From Ornithinibacillus sp047228935 (lineage in GTDB: Bacteria > Bacillota > Bacilli > Bacillales > Amphibacillaceae): a stretch of 64,000 nucleotides of DNA. The notes beneath the pieces were generated by a model. That model did no database searches. It had not been told where the DNA came from and worked only from the letters and a program-made list of their open reading frames with translations. Numbering within the stretch: position 1 is the first letter of the stretch; the number at the start of each line of letters is the position of its first letter. The DNA is taken from assembly GCF_047228935.1 (NCBI RefSeq), contig NZ_JBFEGG010000001.1, positions 1,240,001 through 1,304,000 of the forward strand, read 5' to 3'. The position numbers and the translations under genes are program-made. Shown here piece by piece: positions 27,130 through 36,280 of the stretch.

Positions 27130-27181
27130 TGGTGGCCCGAATCCATTACACCTTATTTGATGGAATGGATTCGGGCCACCA
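27130..27181 (-). terminator. Long inverted repeat between yqxA and lepA, likely terminator
   Basis: An 18-base perfect stem (arms 27130-27147 and 27164-27181) with a 16-base loop, then AACATTTTTATGG on the minus strand. It lies after the yqxA stop and upstream of the lepA promoter. The U-run is short and offset, so the stem rather than the tail carries the prediction. Confidence 0.65.
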
Positions 27182-27196
27182 GTATAGTGTCTTACT

Positions 27197-27532
27197 CTAG
27201 AAAAACAATTGTGATATCTGATATAAGATTTCAACAATTACATCATAAAAGCCTTGTACAATCACTTCAATGAAGGATGCTGTTTTTTGACTTAGATGGT
27301 CGGAATTTGTAGCTTGAAGCTCCTCGGTAATCGTTTGCTGATTAACAACTTCTGGCGCATTGGGGTTTTCATTCGCAGTATGTTTAACTTCATTCGATGT
27401 TTCTACTACTTCTGTAGTAGTTGCATTAGGTTCAGTAGAGAAGATGCTTTGGCCAGTATGGTCAATCCCTACGATGGCACCTACTAAAAAACATATCACT
27501 AGTAACAACATTACGGATATAAACTTAAACAT
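27197..27532 (-). CDS. yqxA: YqxA-like protein (DUF3679 family position)
   Basis: 111 residues with one N-terminal membrane anchor (about 4-25, MFKFISVMLLLVICFLVG). A Thr/Asn/Glu-rich linker follows, and a C-terminal amphipathic stretch FIEVIVQGFYDVIVEILYQI. Position between spoIIP and lepA matches B. subtilis yqxA, whose family (DUF3679) has the same size and layout; function is unknown. GGAGGG precedes the ATG. It probably shares the spoIIP transcript, 15 bases away. Confidence 0.75.
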   Translation of the reverse strand: MFKFISVMLLLVICFLVGAIVGIDHTGQSIFSTEPNATTTEVVETSNEVKHTANENPNAPEVVNQQTITEELQATNSDHLSQKTASFIEVIVQGFYDVIVEILYQISQLFF

Positions 27533-27547
27533 CTTTTAAAACCCTCC

Positions 27548-28717
27548 TCATTCCGAACTAACTTTTTCAGCATCCCAATATAATTCACTAAACACTTCCG
27601 CTAACGCCTCAGCAGATCGGTATAATTCTTCCAGATTATTTTCTACTCCACCAACCTCAACAGTAAGTGCGTTCTCATGTAAATCTTGATTGAAAACTCC
27701 GTCTGTTCCCGCACCTTTTTTAGGTGGCAATACCCCCCTACTTAATCCCGGGTATTTTTCTTGCATTAATTTGTAGAGTTTAGTAGCGATTTCTAGGTTT
27801 TTTTCATAATTAGCATTTTCTCCACCTATCACAAACGCAATCCTTGCATATGCTTCCCCTTCTATAATCTTTGTCGTTTCTTCTCTACCTTGTGAATCTC
27901 TATGAAAATCAAAAACATATTGAATATCTTTATTATTAGAAAAAGCTTCTTGAACATTTGCTCGAATTGCATCATAGGATTGCCAGTACTCCATGTTTTT
28001 CTCATCTAATAATTTCATCGTATCAGTCTTGTCTAATTGATTGCCAATTCCATATTTCTTAAGCGCACTGGAAAAGCGTTCACTTACTAATGATATATTC
28101 ACTTCACTATGCTGAGCCAAATTTGGGTTTGTTACGCCAGGTAAATGTGGTAAAAACGATTCATAATTATGTGTATTGTAAATAAAAACAACCTCTCTTC
28201 CACCTGTAGTAGGTGTGCCTTCTGGGACTTCTTCTGGACTTTCTACATCAACACCTTCATCTACCACAGCTTCTCTGTCTTTTAAAACCTCTTCAAGTGG
28301 TGGTGAAGACTCAATTGGAAGATTTGTATAATTTGTTCCTTCACCAGCTATAAATATTTCACTATCATAAATGGAAAAACCCGGAAGTTCATTTCCAAGT
28401 AAGCTTCTCGGATCATCTGGTTGTATGCTAGTTGCTATTTGAAAAAGAGTAGATGATAGATTTGGTATTTCCGCTTCTGGAGGAAGTCCATCCATAAAGA
28501 TTCGGTTTTCCATTCCGAGTAAATACATAAACGTAGAACTTTCAATCTCACTCGTCCAATTTGTTAATGTATTGGAGGATAATCTTAATGCAGGTGAAAT
28601 TGTTGTAATTACTCCTATAAGAACAAATAAAATGAATACACTCACTACATATATTGCGCTTTTTTTTACATAGTTAGCTATTTTATGATTGCTTTTAAAT
28701 CGGTGAGGTTCTAGCAT
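27548..28717 (-). CDS. spoIIP: Stage II sporulation protein P
   Basis: Membrane-anchored peptidoglycan amidase/endopeptidase of the DMP engulfment complex with SpoIID and SpoIIM. The 389-residue protein has an N-terminal membrane segment (about 20-45), then an extracytoplasmic region with the catalytic SpoIIP domain: VFIYNTHNYESFLP, VFDFHRDSQGR and a conserved ENALTVEVGG block bearing the zinc ligands and acidic catalytic residue. AAGGTGG precedes the ATG. It lies downstream of gpr, as in B. subtilis. Confidence 0.95.
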   Translation of the reverse strand: MLEPHRFKSNHKIANYVKKSAIYVVSVFILFVLIGVITTISPALRLSSNTLTNWTSEIESSTFMYLLGMENRIFMDGLPPEAEIPNLSSTLFQIATSIQPDDPRSLLGNELPGFSIYDSEIFIAGEGTNYTNLPIESSPPLEEVLKDREAVVDEGVDVESPEEVPEGTPTTGGREVVFIYNTHNYESFLPHLPGVTNPNLAQHSEVNISLVSERFSSALKKYGIGNQLDKTDTMKLLDEKNMEYWQSYDAIRANVQEAFSNNKDIQYVFDFHRDSQGREETTKIIEGEAYARIAFVIGGENANYEKNLEIATKLYKLMQEKYPGLSRGVLPPKKGAGTDGVFNQDLHENALTVEVGGVENNLEELYRSAEALAEVFSELYWDAEKVSSE

Positions 28718-28826
28718 AATTGTTCCACCTTCCTAGTCGTCTATAATAAAATCTATGACGAATCTTCGGAAGGTAGAACCTCTTGCTCTCATTTTTCACA
28801 AAATTTAATAGAGTTATACAAATTTC

Positions 28827-29918
28827 TTACCTTGAATAGGAAGCGAAATTGTCAACATCAACCGCTTCATGTAACGCAGCATTTATTCCGTTCGCTAAAA
28901 CATGGGACATATCTACCATAAAACCATCTACTTCTTTTGGTGTAACCATCATATTATAGCCAGTTGGGGTTAAGACTTCCGAAATTAGTTTTCTTTTTTC
29001 CTCTTCAGATAAATTGCCAACAATCCCCATAAAAGTTTGTCTTTTTTCCTCGTCAGGCAAATCCTCTTCCGTATATTTTTTTCCTCCAAAAGACATACTT
29101 GCCGGAGCCAACGACTTAGATGGGCGATCTTTTTCGCGCCATTCTCTTCCAAAATGCTTCAAAATGAAATCAATGGTATCGCTTGTTATGGTTACTGCAT
29201 CAACAACTGTCGGTACCCCAATAGCTAGAACCGGTACCCCTAGAGTTTCTTTACTAAGCTCTTTGCGTTTATTCCCTACACCTGACCCAGGATGAATGCC
29301 GGAATCCGATAACTGGATTGTTTCATTTACTCGTTCTATTGATCTAGACGCTAATGCATCAATTGCTATAACAAAATCTGGGCTAAACTTTTCTACAATC
29401 CCAAAAATTATATTACTCGTTTCAATCCCGGTAATTCCCATTACACCAGGGGTAACTGCCCCTACCGGTCTATACCCCTCAGACACTGACTCATGTTCTA
29501 ACTTAAATAAGTGACTAGTCACTAATACTTTTTCTATCGTCATCGGTCCAAGTGCATCTGGTGTCACATTCCAGTTACCAAGACCTACGATAAGCCCTGT
29601 TGCATCTTTTTTAATATTATTTTTCTCAAGCAAGTTCTCAATCTCTCTTGCTAAAATTTTGGCTGCATTCTCTTGGCGTTTCGTATCTTGTTTTTTAACA
29701 CCATCTGCGTAAATGGTTACATAAGAGCCAGGTTTCTTCCCTAGTAATTCTGCACCTTCAGCATCTATATCAACGTAAGAAATTTTAATTCCATTCTCTT
29801 CAATATCCTTAAGTTGTACCCCTTTTATTTTATCCTCAGGAGGAGTCTCCTTTTCTACGTACATATCTTTTGCTTCGATAGCTAGGTCAGTACGTACTTG
29901 AAATTGGTTTTCCTTCAT
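28827..29918 (-). CDS. gpr: Germination protease GPR
   Basis: Protease that degrades small acid-soluble spore proteins at germination, made as a zymogen in the forespore (MEROPS A25). The FQVRTDLAIEAKD block near the N-terminus contains the autoprocessing region. Other hallmarks are GLGNWNVTPDALGP, the ALASRSIERVNETIQ stretch and the GIHPGSGVGNKRKEL region. The start is uncertain. I give the ATG at 29918, eight residues before RTDLA; a TTG five codons earlier (29933) would give the N-terminal length usual in Bacillus, and the open frame extends to 30014 without a convincing ribosome-binding site. Confidence 0.93.
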   Translation of the reverse strand: MKENQFQVRTDLAIEAKDMYVEKETPPEDKIKGVQLKDIEENGIKISYVDIDAEGAELLGKKPGSYVTIYADGVKKQDTKRQENAAKILAREIENLLEKNNIKKDATGLIVGLGNWNVTPDALGPMTIEKVLVTSHLFKLEHESVSEGYRPVGAVTPGVMGITGIETSNIIFGIVEKFSPDFVIAIDALASRSIERVNETIQLSDSGIHPGSGVGNKRKELSKETLGVPVLAIGVPTVVDAVTITSDTIDFILKHFGREWREKDRPSKSLAPASMSFGGKKYTEEDLPDEEKRQTFMGIVGNLSEEEKRKLISEVLTPTGYNMMVTPKEVDGFMVDMSHVLANGINAALHEAVDVDNFASYSR

Positions 29919-30041
29919 TTCCTTTTCACTCAAACTAAATCGCATCCTTTCAGGCATTGTAAATATACATAAATCTATAGGATTAGCCTTAACATTTTTG
30001 TTAAAAACATACAATTTACGATGAAGATAGGATAATTCTTA

Positions 30042-30070
30042 TTGAAAACAAGCTCTAACTTTGGTACAAT
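30042..30070 (+). promoter_or_regulatory. Sigma-A promoter of rpsT
   Basis: TTGAAA (30042-30047), a 17-base spacer and TACAAT (30065-30070) in the divergent gpr-rpsT gap. Confidence 0.75.
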
Positions 30071-30118
30071 GTCTCTTGTTCAATGTAATGAACGTTAGTG
30101 TTTTTAGGAGGTGAAATA

Positions 30119-30385
30119 ATGGCTAATATTAAATCCGCAATTAAACGTGTTGATGTAAACAATAAAAAGCGTGCTCAAAACCAATCAGTAAAATCTGAAA
30201 TGCGTTCACAAATAAAAGTTTTAGAGAAATTTGTTGAAGCTAATGATGTTGAAAATGCAAAAACCGCATTAACAGAAACAGTCAAAAAAATTGATAAAGC
30301 AGTACAAAAAGGTCTTATCCATAGAAATGCTGGTGACCGTCAAAAGAGTCGTCTAACTAAAAAAGTTAACGGTCTTGGTGCCTAA
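30119..30385 (+). CDS. rpsT: 30S ribosomal protein S20
   Basis: 88-residue basic helical protein that binds 16S rRNA, opening MANIKSAIKRVDVNNKKRAQ and ending RLTKKVNGLGA. The ATG follows AGGAGGTGAA; the longer open frame runs upstream through this site and is not real. It is the only plus-strand gene among minus-strand neighbours gpr and holA, the same inversion as in B. subtilis, and shares a bidirectional terminator with holA. Confidence 0.98.
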   Translation: MANIKSAIKRVDVNNKKRAQNQSVKSEMRSQIKVLEKFVEANDVENAKTALTETVKKIDKAVQKGLIHRNAGDRQKSRLTKKVNGLGA

Positions 30386-30391
30386 TTATTC

Positions 30392-30424
30392 AAAAAAAAC
30401 GATCCCAGAAGGATCGTTTTTTTA
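30392..30424 (+). terminator. Bidirectional terminator between rpsT and holA
   Basis: Arms AAAACGATCC and GGATCGTTTT around a five-base loop, with A-run before and T-run after, serving convergent rpsT and holA (its stop lies in the right flank). Confidence 0.92.
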
Positions 30425-31435
30425 TTGTTTTATAAGATTATATAATAACAATTCAAATGCCAGTGACTTATCCATTCTACCTTGCTTAATGATTGCATCA
30501 GTTTCAGTTAGTTGATCGATAATATAGTTTAGTTTGTTAACCGTAAACTTCGCTTCTCTGTTAAGTGCAACCTTTATTACATAGGGATGCACTCCTAATT
30601 GTTTTTGCATTTGACCAGAGCTATAACCTTTTTGTTTTAAAAGCTTCACTCTTAAAATAGTTCTAAATTGGAAAGCTAATAATCCAATTAAGGCGATTGG
30701 TTCTTCCTTCATTTTTTCTAAGTCTTTGTAAATTGCAATTGCTTTCGCAAGGTTACCTTCGATGACTGTATCAACTAGACGAATCCCAGAACTCGTTACC
30801 GAATGTGATACCATTTCCTCAGCAACTTGTTTGGTTACAATACCGCCTTCCCCTACATAGAGAGAGATTTTTTCTAATTCACTTTCGATGATATTTAAAT
30901 CCGTAGAAAGTTCATTCTCAAACGTTTCAAATGCGTCATCATTTATCGTCATGTTTAGTTGCTTTGCTAAATTCATTATCCAGTTTTTTAATTCATAGTC
31001 TTTTATCGGATTACATTCTGCTACTAGACCATTTTTCTTTAGAAGTTTACTGATTTTCTTCCGTTCATCAATCTTTTCATATGGTGCAACTAGAACTAAC
31101 ACAGAATAATCTACTGGCATCTCTATGTATTGCTCTAAAACAGATAATTGGTGTTCAAAAGGAAGCTTGTCTGACTTAGCTTTTAGAAAAACAGCATTAG
31201 TAGCGATAATGACTTTTTTTTCACCAAAAAATGGATAGGTTTCCACATCTGCAACTACTTCTTGTATAGGTGTTTCAGTTAAGTCATACGTAGATAAATT
31301 TTCTTCATCATCTAAAACTTTTTTTACCAATAATTCCTTGATTTTCTGGATAAAATAGTTTTCTGTACCATATAATAAAATGACTTCTGGGATACTTTGT
31401 TTTTTTATTTGTTTTATTGCCTCTGTATATGACAT
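30422..31435 (-). CDS. holA: DNA polymerase III subunit delta
   Basis: Clamp-loader delta subunit (B. subtilis YqeN), which opens the beta sliding clamp. About 337 residues from MSYTEAIKQIKKQS. The protein has the N-terminal AAA+-like region without a functional Walker A, the clamp-binding QxYPFFGEKKV-type segment near 75, and a C-terminal collar with IALIGLLAFQFRTILRVKLL. GGAG lies eight bases before the chosen ATG, and an earlier in-frame GTG overlaps that site. Confidence 0.95.
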   Translation of the reverse strand: MSYTEAIKQIKKQSIPEVILLYGTENYFIQKIKELLVKKVLDDEENLSTYDLTETPIQEVVADVETYPFFGEKKVIIATNAVFLKAKSDKLPFEHQLSVLEQYIEMPVDYSVLVLVAPYEKIDERKKISKLLKKNGLVAECNPIKDYELKNWIMNLAKQLNMTINDDAFETFENELSTDLNIIESELEKISLYVGEGGIVTKQVAEEMVSHSVTSSGIRLVDTVIEGNLAKAIAIYKDLEKMKEEPIALIGLLAFQFRTILRVKLLKQKGYSSGQMQKQLGVHPYVIKVALNREAKFTVNKLNYIIDQLTETDAIIKQGRMDKSLAFELLLYNLIKQ

Positions 31436-31745
31436 GCTATTCACTCCAACTAATTATATTCTTTATGGTAATGGGTTAATCGGTGAATAGCAAGAAAAAC
31501 CTGAGAGGGAAATTAGGGATAAGAATTTCCCTCCCTATCTATATGAACGTTTAACATAATGCCCTAGGAACAATATGTTAAACGATGTTTTTCTTTCTTT
31601 TATAGCATGACCCTTCTCGCATAAAGTATAGTTGTTAAGTCTTTCTATTTTTGGGTATACATAATTAAATTTGACATTTTTGCATCAATGGTGGATTTTT
31701 TTATGTATTTAATTTATACTAAAGGTTGGTATAGGAGGGTTAGCT
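31436..31745. other. Divergent holA-yqzM intergenic region with two inverted repeats
   Basis: 310 bases without a gene. Two adjacent perfect inverted repeats are visible: GAGGGAAATT / AATTTCCCTC (31505-31514 and 31524-31533, nine-base spacer) and CGTTTAACATA / TATGTTAAACG (31548-31558 and 31574-31584, 15-base spacer). The second leads into a T-rich run on the plus strand. A TTGACA occurs at 31671-31676 but no good -10 at the right spacing. Promoters for both genes should lie here. Confidence 0.6.
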
Positions 31746-31880
31746 ATGAATGAATTTGAAAAGGATCCACAATCAAAAAATAATGATGTAGTTGATTCCA
31801 TTAAAGGTTTTACTTTTTCTTTAGTTTTCTTTCTTTTAATATTTTTAATCGGTGTAGTAATTAGTGTTGTTGGCTCTTAA
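31746..31880 (+). CDS. yqzM: YqzM family small membrane protein
   Basis: 44 residues: MNEFEKDPQSKNNDVVDSIK, then a single hydrophobic segment to the end (SLVFFLLIFLIGVVISVVGS). The N-terminal half and size match B. subtilis YqzM, which lies between holA and comEC as here. GGAGGG lies six to seven bases before the ATG. Function is unknown. Confidence 0.85.
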   Translation: MNEFEKDPQSKNNDVVDSIKGFTFSLVFFLLIFLIGVVISVVGS

Positions 31881-31896
31881 GTACATATGGTATCGT

Positions 31897-31933
31897 AACA
31901 AAAGAGACTGGTATATATCCGGTCTCTTTTGTT
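31897..31933 (+). terminator. Bidirectional terminator between yqzM and comEC
   Basis: Twelve-base perfect arms AACAAAAGAGAC and complement (31897-31908 and 31922-31933). They lie between two convergent genes and are followed by TATTT. Confidence 0.8.
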
Positions 31934-31954
31934 ATTTCCTAGTTCATTTATAGA

Positions 31955-34225
31955 TTATGGATTGAATTGATAAAAGGTTCCATTGTTTTCATTAAATCGA
32001 TAAATTATAGCACCTGATTGATCTGTTCTTAAAACATAAACATTTTCCTTCTCAAACACTTCCAAAACCTCGTTGTTTGGGTGACCATACCGATTATTCT
32101 TTCCAACTGAAATCAATGCGTAATCTGGTTTTGTTGCAGAAATAAAGTTTTGATCAGTCGAGGTGTTACTTCCATGATGAGCTACTTTTAATATATCAAC
32201 GGATAAATCGGGGGCTGAATGTAGAATAGCCTTTTCGGTTTCTTTATCAATATCACCGGTAAATAACCAGTTTTTTCCGCCAAGAGTAGTTTGAAACACA
32301 AGAGAATTTTCATTGCTGCCTTTTTTATCTACCCGTGGGGAAAGAATTTTAAACCTCTTTCCTTTCATATCAATGGTTTGTCCTGCCTTCACTCGTAAAA
32401 CCTTCTTATTAGCAACCTTTTGAAGCAGCTCGTTTTCAAATTGATAAAACTCACTTACAATCACTTTTTTTACCTCAAAATCCTCTAACAGATATGGAAT
32501 ACTTCCATTATGGTCAGTATCTTCATGACTAATAAATATAGCATCTATATTTTTGATACCTCGATATTGTAGGAAAGGTTTTACTACCTTTTTGTAAATC
32601 GTATCTGTTGGCTTTTCCCCTTCAAACGAGATAGCACCACCTGCATCGACAATAAACACTCCTCTTCGAAATGGTAATTCAATTACAATCGCATCCCCTT
32701 GACCTATATCTAACATCGTTACACTTCCATAAGGAGATAGGTACGGCCTTACCATTATGTATACTAAAAGAATGGTTAAGATGATACCGCAGGAAAAGGC
32801 TTGATTTAATTTAGCCAATTGAATCCTTTTCATCATTAACACGAACAAACCATAATATAATACGAGAAGCATAGTTGGAAATTGTCCTGTAAACCACGGA
32901 AAATACGCATATAAATCTACCAATTCTACTATCTTTAAAAAAATGCCTTCTTGTATAAACGTAAATAACTTATCTAATAATTCAGTAATGAAAGGAAATG
33001 GAGAAATAAACAAAAGTACAAACATAAGAGGAATTACAAAGAAAGTAAAATAAGGAACAACGAAAATATTAAGCAAGATTGAAAGTGGATTAAAGTTATA
33101 AAAGTAAAGAATTTGGAGGGGTACTATCATGAGCTGCGAAATAAAACTTAATTTAATCATTTGAAAAAGTAACTGTCCACTGTCCAATAGCCAATTTTTT
33201 GACAGAATGATACCAAAACTAACGAGAAATGATAACTGAAAACCTATATGGTAAATAATGTATGGATTCATTAAAATTAAGCTTAAGAATGCGATACTGA
33301 TGACATCTAAAGTATTTAGTTTCCACCTCCATCTTCGCATTATAATCACAATAATAACCATTAGACTTGCACGTAATACGGAAGGTTCTCCACCAGCTAG
33401 AAAAGCATATATTGGTAACAATAAAACCATTAAACTTTGTGCTTTTTCAATTGTTAAAAATTGTAGCTTTATCATAACAAAATATAATAATCCAACAACT
33501 AAGCCAATATGCAAACCAGATATTGCTAATAAGTGAGATAATCCCCACCGCTGGAAAAGTTCTGTTACTTCCTCAGAAATAAACCTATCATCACCTAAAG
33601 CGAGGGCGATTATCCAAGAACTGGCCTCTTCTGAATATCGAGTTAAAAGATAATTCATTAAGTTTAATCTAACTGTATGAAGCAAACTTAGATTATTCTG
33701 ACCATCGCAATAAAGAGAATCTAGGGAAGTAATCAACATCTCATAATATATTCCATTAGTAGCAAGGTACCTTTGATAATTAAATTGCCCGGGGTTACGA
33801 CTATCTTCCGGAAGACGTACCTCTCCCTCTACAGTACACTCTGCACCAGACTTAATATTCGAGATATCTGGATGATGGAAATCTGGTTGAAAAAGAGTTA
33901 CTTTTATTAAGTTTTCTGTTTTATCATCTTTTAAATCAAATTGGAGGATTGTATCTGATGAAGTAACAGAACCGATAATTTTCCCTGTTACTGTAGTCGT
34001 AAATGGTTCTAATTCAAAGTGAATGGATTCAATCGGAGGTATTAACAATAAGAACATTAGATAAACGACTAGGGAAGTAATTATAGGAATCTTCCCTAGC
34101 CGCTTCTTCCTATTTAAATAAAGTACCCAAATGATAAATAGTATCAAACAAAAAAACGTATTATAAATGATGGAAATAGCACTACAAACTGCAGCAAAAG
34201 CAAGAATATACCAGTAGCCTTTCAT
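31955..34225 (-). CDS. comEC: DNA internalization competence protein ComEC/Rec2
   Basis: Polytopic channel that moves single-stranded DNA across the membrane in natural transformation. The 756-residue protein has an N-terminal DUF4131/OB region after three hydrophobic segments, a Competence domain with many membrane helices (about 200-490, including LLAISGLHIGLVVGLLY), and a C-terminal metallo-beta-lactamase-like domain. That domain shows DIGQGDAIVIE, ISHEDTDHNGS, FTGDIDKE and VAHHGSNTS, so the metal motifs are intact. It is last gene of the comE operon and starts eight bases past comEB. Confidence 0.95.
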   Translation of the reverse strand: MKGYWYILAFAAVCSAISIIYNTFFCLILFIIWVLYLNRKKRLGKIPIITSLVVYLMFLLLIPPIESIHFELEPFTTTVTGKIIGSVTSSDTILQFDLKDDKTENLIKVTLFQPDFHHPDISNIKSGAECTVEGEVRLPEDSRNPGQFNYQRYLATNGIYYEMLITSLDSLYCDGQNNLSLLHTVRLNLMNYLLTRYSEEASSWIIALALGDDRFISEEVTELFQRWGLSHLLAISGLHIGLVVGLLYFVMIKLQFLTIEKAQSLMVLLLPIYAFLAGGEPSVLRASLMVIIVIIMRRWRWKLNTLDVISIAFLSLILMNPYIIYHIGFQLSFLVSFGIILSKNWLLDSGQLLFQMIKLSFISQLMIVPLQILYFYNFNPLSILLNIFVVPYFTFFVIPLMFVLLFISPFPFITELLDKLFTFIQEGIFLKIVELVDLYAYFPWFTGQFPTMLLVLYYGLFVLMMKRIQLAKLNQAFSCGIILTILLVYIMVRPYLSPYGSVTMLDIGQGDAIVIELPFRRGVFIVDAGGAISFEGEKPTDTIYKKVVKPFLQYRGIKNIDAIFISHEDTDHNGSIPYLLEDFEVKKVIVSEFYQFENELLQKVANKKVLRVKAGQTIDMKGKRFKILSPRVDKKGSNENSLVFQTTLGGKNWLFTGDIDKETEKAILHSAPDLSVDILKVAHHGSNTSTDQNFISATKPDYALISVGKNNRYGHPNNEVLEVFEKENVYVLRTDQSGAIIYRFNENNGTFYQFNP

Positions 34226-34232
34226 ACGAATC

Positions 34233-34796
34233 TTACCTTGTTAAATGAAATAATTCCTGTGCTTTCTCTTTCAGAGCAGCGACATCACTAGAGTTTTTAT
34301 CATCTACTAGTTGTAGTAGTTCAGTGATGAGAGAAGTTTTTTCTTTGTAATTCATATCAAGCGCTAAATAATCTAGTTCTACTTTTTCTGTCCGTACTCC
34401 CGCTTCTTTAAAAAGTTGAATCGCATATGGATGATTTTTATAGTCCTCAGCATAGAAAACTGTTCTTATTCCACTTTGAATTAATTGCTTCGTACATTGT
34501 AAGCATGGAAAGTGGGTAACGTAAACATCTGCGTTCTCTGTAGGAACACCAAATTTAGCGCATTGTAAAAGAGCATTTGCCTCTGCATGGACCGTCCTTA
34601 CGCAATGTCCATCGATGACATAACACCCTTCATCGACACAATGAACGTCACCAGAAACACTTCCATTATACCCACCTGCTATGATTCGTTTATCTCGAAC
34701 AATAGTTGCTCCTACCATAAGCCTTGTACATGTGCTTCTTAACGCAAGTAGATGGCTTTGAGCCATAAAATATTGATTCCAAGAAATTCTTTCCAT
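34233..34796 (-). CDS. comEB: ComE operon protein 2, dCMP deaminase family
   Basis: Cytidine/deoxycytidylate deaminase-fold enzyme, 187 residues. Zinc and catalytic motifs are present as HAEANALLQC near residue 70 and FPCLQCTKQLI near 98. The family deaminates dCMP to dUMP; the B. subtilis gene is in the comE operon but is not required for transformation. A GGGAG site lies somewhat far upstream of the ATG. It is the middle gene of comEA-comEB-comEC. Confidence 0.93.
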   Translation of the reverse strand: MERISWNQYFMAQSHLLALRSTCTRLMVGATIVRDKRIIAGGYNGSVSGDVHCVDEGCYVIDGHCVRTVHAEANALLQCAKFGVPTENADVYVTHFPCLQCTKQLIQSGIRTVFYAEDYKNHPYAIQLFKEAGVRTEKVELDYLALDMNYKEKTSLITELLQLVDDKNSSDVAALKEKAQELFHLTR

Positions 34797-34859
34797 CGTT
34801 TAACGTCTCTCCCTTCTATGAAGTCTAGTGTACATGGCAAGTTTTTTATCGTCAATCTC

Positions 34860-35441
34860 TTATGGAACTTGTATCTCTTCTTGAATACCCTCCAACGTCT
34901 TCTCTCCGATACCAGAAACACCTAATAAATCCTCAATCGATTGAAAATATCCATGTTCCTCACGATACTGTACTATTGCTTTTGCTTTTGAAGGGCCGAT
35001 TCCTGGTAGTTTTTGTATTTCTTCTTCTGTCGCATAATTTATTCTTATTTTGGAATTTTCCGGACTATCTTCTGTAGTCCCCCCTTCTTCCCCAATACGT
35101 GGAACAAGAATTACCATTTCATCGATTACCTTTTGGGCAAGGTTAATATAATTTTGATCAGCATCCTCTGTAAATCCCCCAGCTATATCTATAACATCCT
35201 TAACACGGGCATTCGGTTCCATTTCATATACCCCAGGACGTATTACTTCACCTTTTATATCTACAACTGCTGAAATTGCTTCATTTTCTTCAAGATTTTC
35301 TACGCCCGCTAAATTCTTTCCATCATCAAATGGAGTGATAACTTCCTGATGGTCTGCCCTTTTAATATAAATTATGAATACAATTACAACTCCCATTACG
35401 ATAAACAATATAAATCTGTTTTTCCGAATCATTTCTAGCAT
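34860..35441 (-). CDS. comEA: Competence protein ComEA
   Basis: Membrane-anchored double-stranded DNA receptor of the transformation machinery. About 193 residues from MLEMIRKNRF: an N-terminal anchor (about 9-27), an oligomerisation SLBB domain (VDIKGEVIRPGVYEMEPNAR), and a C-terminal helix-hairpin-helix pair (IQKLPGIGPSKAKAIVQYRE and LLGVSGIGEKTLEGIQ). AGGATG precedes the ATG. The B. subtilis neighbour comER is absent here, and I saw no convincing ComK box upstream. Confidence 0.94.
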   Translation of the reverse strand: MLEMIRKNRFILFIVMGVVIVFIIYIKRADHQEVITPFDDGKNLAGVENLEENEAISAVVDIKGEVIRPGVYEMEPNARVKDVIDIAGGFTEDADQNYINLAQKVIDEMVILVPRIGEEGGTTEDSPENSKIRINYATEEEIQKLPGIGPSKAKAIVQYREEHGYFQSIEDLLGVSGIGEKTLEGIQEEIQVP

Positions 35442-35508
35442 TACTATCACATCCTAATACTAGTGTTCCTTTATGATACAAAAAGGGATATGTTTCTGGC
35501 AAAAAAAG

Positions 35509-35542
35509 AAAAGGACGAGAAAATCACTTATCTCGTCCTTTT
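35509..35542 (-). terminator. Intrinsic terminator overlapping the yqeM stop
   Basis: Minus-strand AAAAGGACGAGA and its complement (35509-35520 and 35531-35542) followed by CTTTTTTT. It ends the yqeG-yqeM operon upstream of comEA. Confidence 0.9.
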
Positions 35543-36277
35543 TTGTGCAATAACAAAAATTCTTTCCGCTTCACCTTCAGAAAAATCATCTTCTAGTAAA
35601 AAATCACGGTGAAAAGCTAAAATTTCAAATCCTGCATGATTTAATAATTGCTGATAAACTTTTATAGGAAATGTACGCTGATGATGGGATTCATCAAACC
35701 TTTCATATGTATTTCCGTTTGATTTAAAGAACGTTAATTCGTGAAACATTTCTCCTTCAATTTCACTAGGATAGCAAGTCCAAATATATGCGCTATCTTC
35801 TGTAACATCAGAAAAAGAGTTCCCTATTAAATCCTCTACTACATGCTTAATCGAATGAACATCAAAAATGAATATGCCATGGTCATTCAAAGCTTGGCTA
35901 ACATGTAAGAACACTTCTTGCACGTCTTCTTCTGTCGTAATATAATTGATTACATCACAATAACTGATAGCTAAATCAAAGTTATTTAAACCTTCAAGCT
36001 CTCTTAAATCCTGATGGATCCAATTTACTTTTACATTTTCCTCATTTGCCTTTTGTGAAGCTATGGTAAGCATATCTGTTGAATAATCAACACCCGTAAT
36101 ATTAAATTCTTTTGCTAATTTCAGTGTAATCTCCCCGGTACCACAACCTAAATCAATTACATTAGCTGCTTTCAAATGATATTTCTCAATGATTTTCTTG
36201 GTGAATTCCACCCAATTATCATATGGAGCATCCTCCATAAATTGGTCATAAAGACTTGCCATTAGTTGATATGCCAT
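35528..36277 (-). CDS. yqeM: Class I SAM-dependent methyltransferase YqeM
   Basis: 249-residue Rossmann methyltransferase: motif I VIDLGCGTGEIT near 41-52, followed by GVDYSTDMLTIA and the FDLAISYCDVINYI block. The substrate is not known. It is conserved at the end of the yqeG-yqeH-aroE-yhbY-nadD-yqeK-rsfS cluster and starts three bases after the rsfS stop, so it may act in ribosome- or NAD-linked metabolism, but that is context only. Confidence 0.9.
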   Translation of the reverse strand: MAYQLMASLYDQFMEDAPYDNWVEFTKKIIEKYHLKAANVIDLGCGTGEITLKLAKEFNITGVDYSTDMLTIASQKANEENVKVNWIHQDLRELEGLNNFDLAISYCDVINYITTEEDVQEVFLHVSQALNDHGIFIFDVHSIKHVVEDLIGNSFSDVTEDSAYIWTCYPSEIEGEMFHELTFFKSNGNTYERFDESHHQRTFPIKVYQQLLNHAGFEILAFHRDFLLEDDFSEGEAERIFVIAQKRTR

Positions 36278-36280
36278 TAT

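Noticed and set aside
31505..31584. Inverted repeats near holA as transposon ends
   Set aside because: There is no transposase, no target duplication and too little sequence between the arms.
34739..34921. 60-codon minus-strand frame between comEA and comEB
   Set aside because: It overlaps the start of comEB and the end of comEA in another frame and shows no independent signal.
35442..35510. ComK box upstream of comEA
   Set aside because: A/T-rich tracts are present but no pair with the AAAAN5TTTT arrangement and correct spacing was found.
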